The position numbers were made by a program, and so were the translations under genes. From Sycobia sp. Sy_11 (Eukaryota > Arthropoda > Insecta > Hymenoptera > Epichrysomallidae): a DNA stretch of 64,000 nt. Positions 63,292-64,000 of the stretch are shown here, piece after piece. The notes under the pieces were generated by a model. The model was given only the letters and a program-made list of their open reading frames with translations. It was not told where the DNA came from and did not search any database. Where the stretch lies: the NCBI GenBank assembly GCA_018907035.1, contig JACCIC010000209.1:486001-550000 (forward strand). The letters are read 5' to 3'. Each line of letters starts with the position of its first letter. Position 1 is the first letter of the stretch.

Positions 63292-64000
63292 GCAGCAGAC
63301 ATGTACGTATACATAAAGACCTGATATTCGTTAAAAATCTGCATTTACTCTTAAATTTTCTGAGTTAAATTGGTAAGATGCAGCTTTGATGTACGTGCGC
63401 ATGAAGAATATAGCAGCTATATGGCGGCAAATTATTCCACTTGCAATTACTGCCATTATTATCATTAAAGGAGGATTTTGCGCTTATTTGTACTTCTGCA
63501 TCGGGCCTGTGTAGACTCCGTGTAATTAGGACGGTTAAGAACTAACTTCTCAGTGACAATATCTGTTAATTATTACTGGAACTTCCAAGTATACTTGCTA
63601 ACAGTGTTCGAGAGGAGAGAAAATAGTTTCGATAAGAAGCCATAACGTCATGGATTCGAAAGGATAAAGCCGGAACAGCCCATTAGTATATAGTTAACAT
63701 GGATTATCCGACGAGAATTGCGTGTTCTCGTCCTCTTCTTCGCGCATGCGTTCCGCACGCGCGAGCTGCTGCTTGTAATTCGTAACAACCCAAGTAATCT
63801 TTTCTACTTGCACGTCAACAGAATGTTATATTAAGCGGTAAATTATTGTACGAAAAGTCAATTATAAATTACAGTGTGTATATATATACATAAAAGAAAC
63901 CGGAAAAATTTGCGCGAGACGATTCTGATAATCGTCAGAGGGATGAGCATCTCTCGCGTCTTCAAATATATACATCAATGTAAGCGAGAAAATACGACAA

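Larger units (their letters stand above)
62497..64000. other. CpG-rich block then mixed non-coding sequence
   Basis: Apart from the microsatellites listed separately, no gene or RNA is recognisable. Confidence 0.5.

Overview
The window looks like nuclear DNA of an insect, most likely a hymenopteran (ant, wasp or sawfly). This rests on many CpG-rich stretches, very dense dinucleotide microsatellites, introns of about 70-90 bp, and a Venus kinase receptor (VKR), a receptor family kept in many insects. The species assignment is inference. There is no sign of bacterial or viral gene organisation.

Only one protein-coding gene can be supported: a complete ten-exon gene on the minus strand, coding positions 61055 to 56181, encoding a predicted 1331-residue VKR. 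All splice junctions keep the frame and follow GT-AG. The protein has a signal peptide, a large two-part extracellular region, one membrane segment, an insulin-receptor-like tyrosine kinase with all catalytic residues, and a Ser-rich tail. The membrane-proximal ectodomain is the expected Venus flytrap (type I periplasmic-binding fold). The N-terminal part, about residues 40-390, reads like a second domain of the OpuAC type (glycine betaine/choline-binding, type II periplasmic-binding fold). That tandem architecture is the most interesting observation in the window.

Positions 1-56180 contain no coding gene I can recognise. The DNA alternates, every 2-3 kb, between CpG-rich blocks and AT-rich blocks. 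The CpG-rich blocks carry runs of C or G, (CG)n, (AC)n, (AG)n and candidate G-quadruplexes. About 45 pure (TA)n arrays are scattered through the window, most in or at the edge of CpG-rich blocks; none lies between 52263 and 62448, the interval holding the receptor gene. One mobile element is clear: a tRNA-derived SINE on the minus strand at 33601-33777, bounded by a perfect 12-bp target-site duplication. Several perfect or near-perfect inverted repeats (12439, 15553, 16038, 23031, 28030, 33274, 42654) are recorded as candidate structured or regulatory elements.

Positions 61070-64000 are the upstream side of the receptor gene: an AT-rich stretch that may hold a 5' untranslated exon, then a CpG-rich block with (GTGC)n/(TG)n and two (TA)n arrays.
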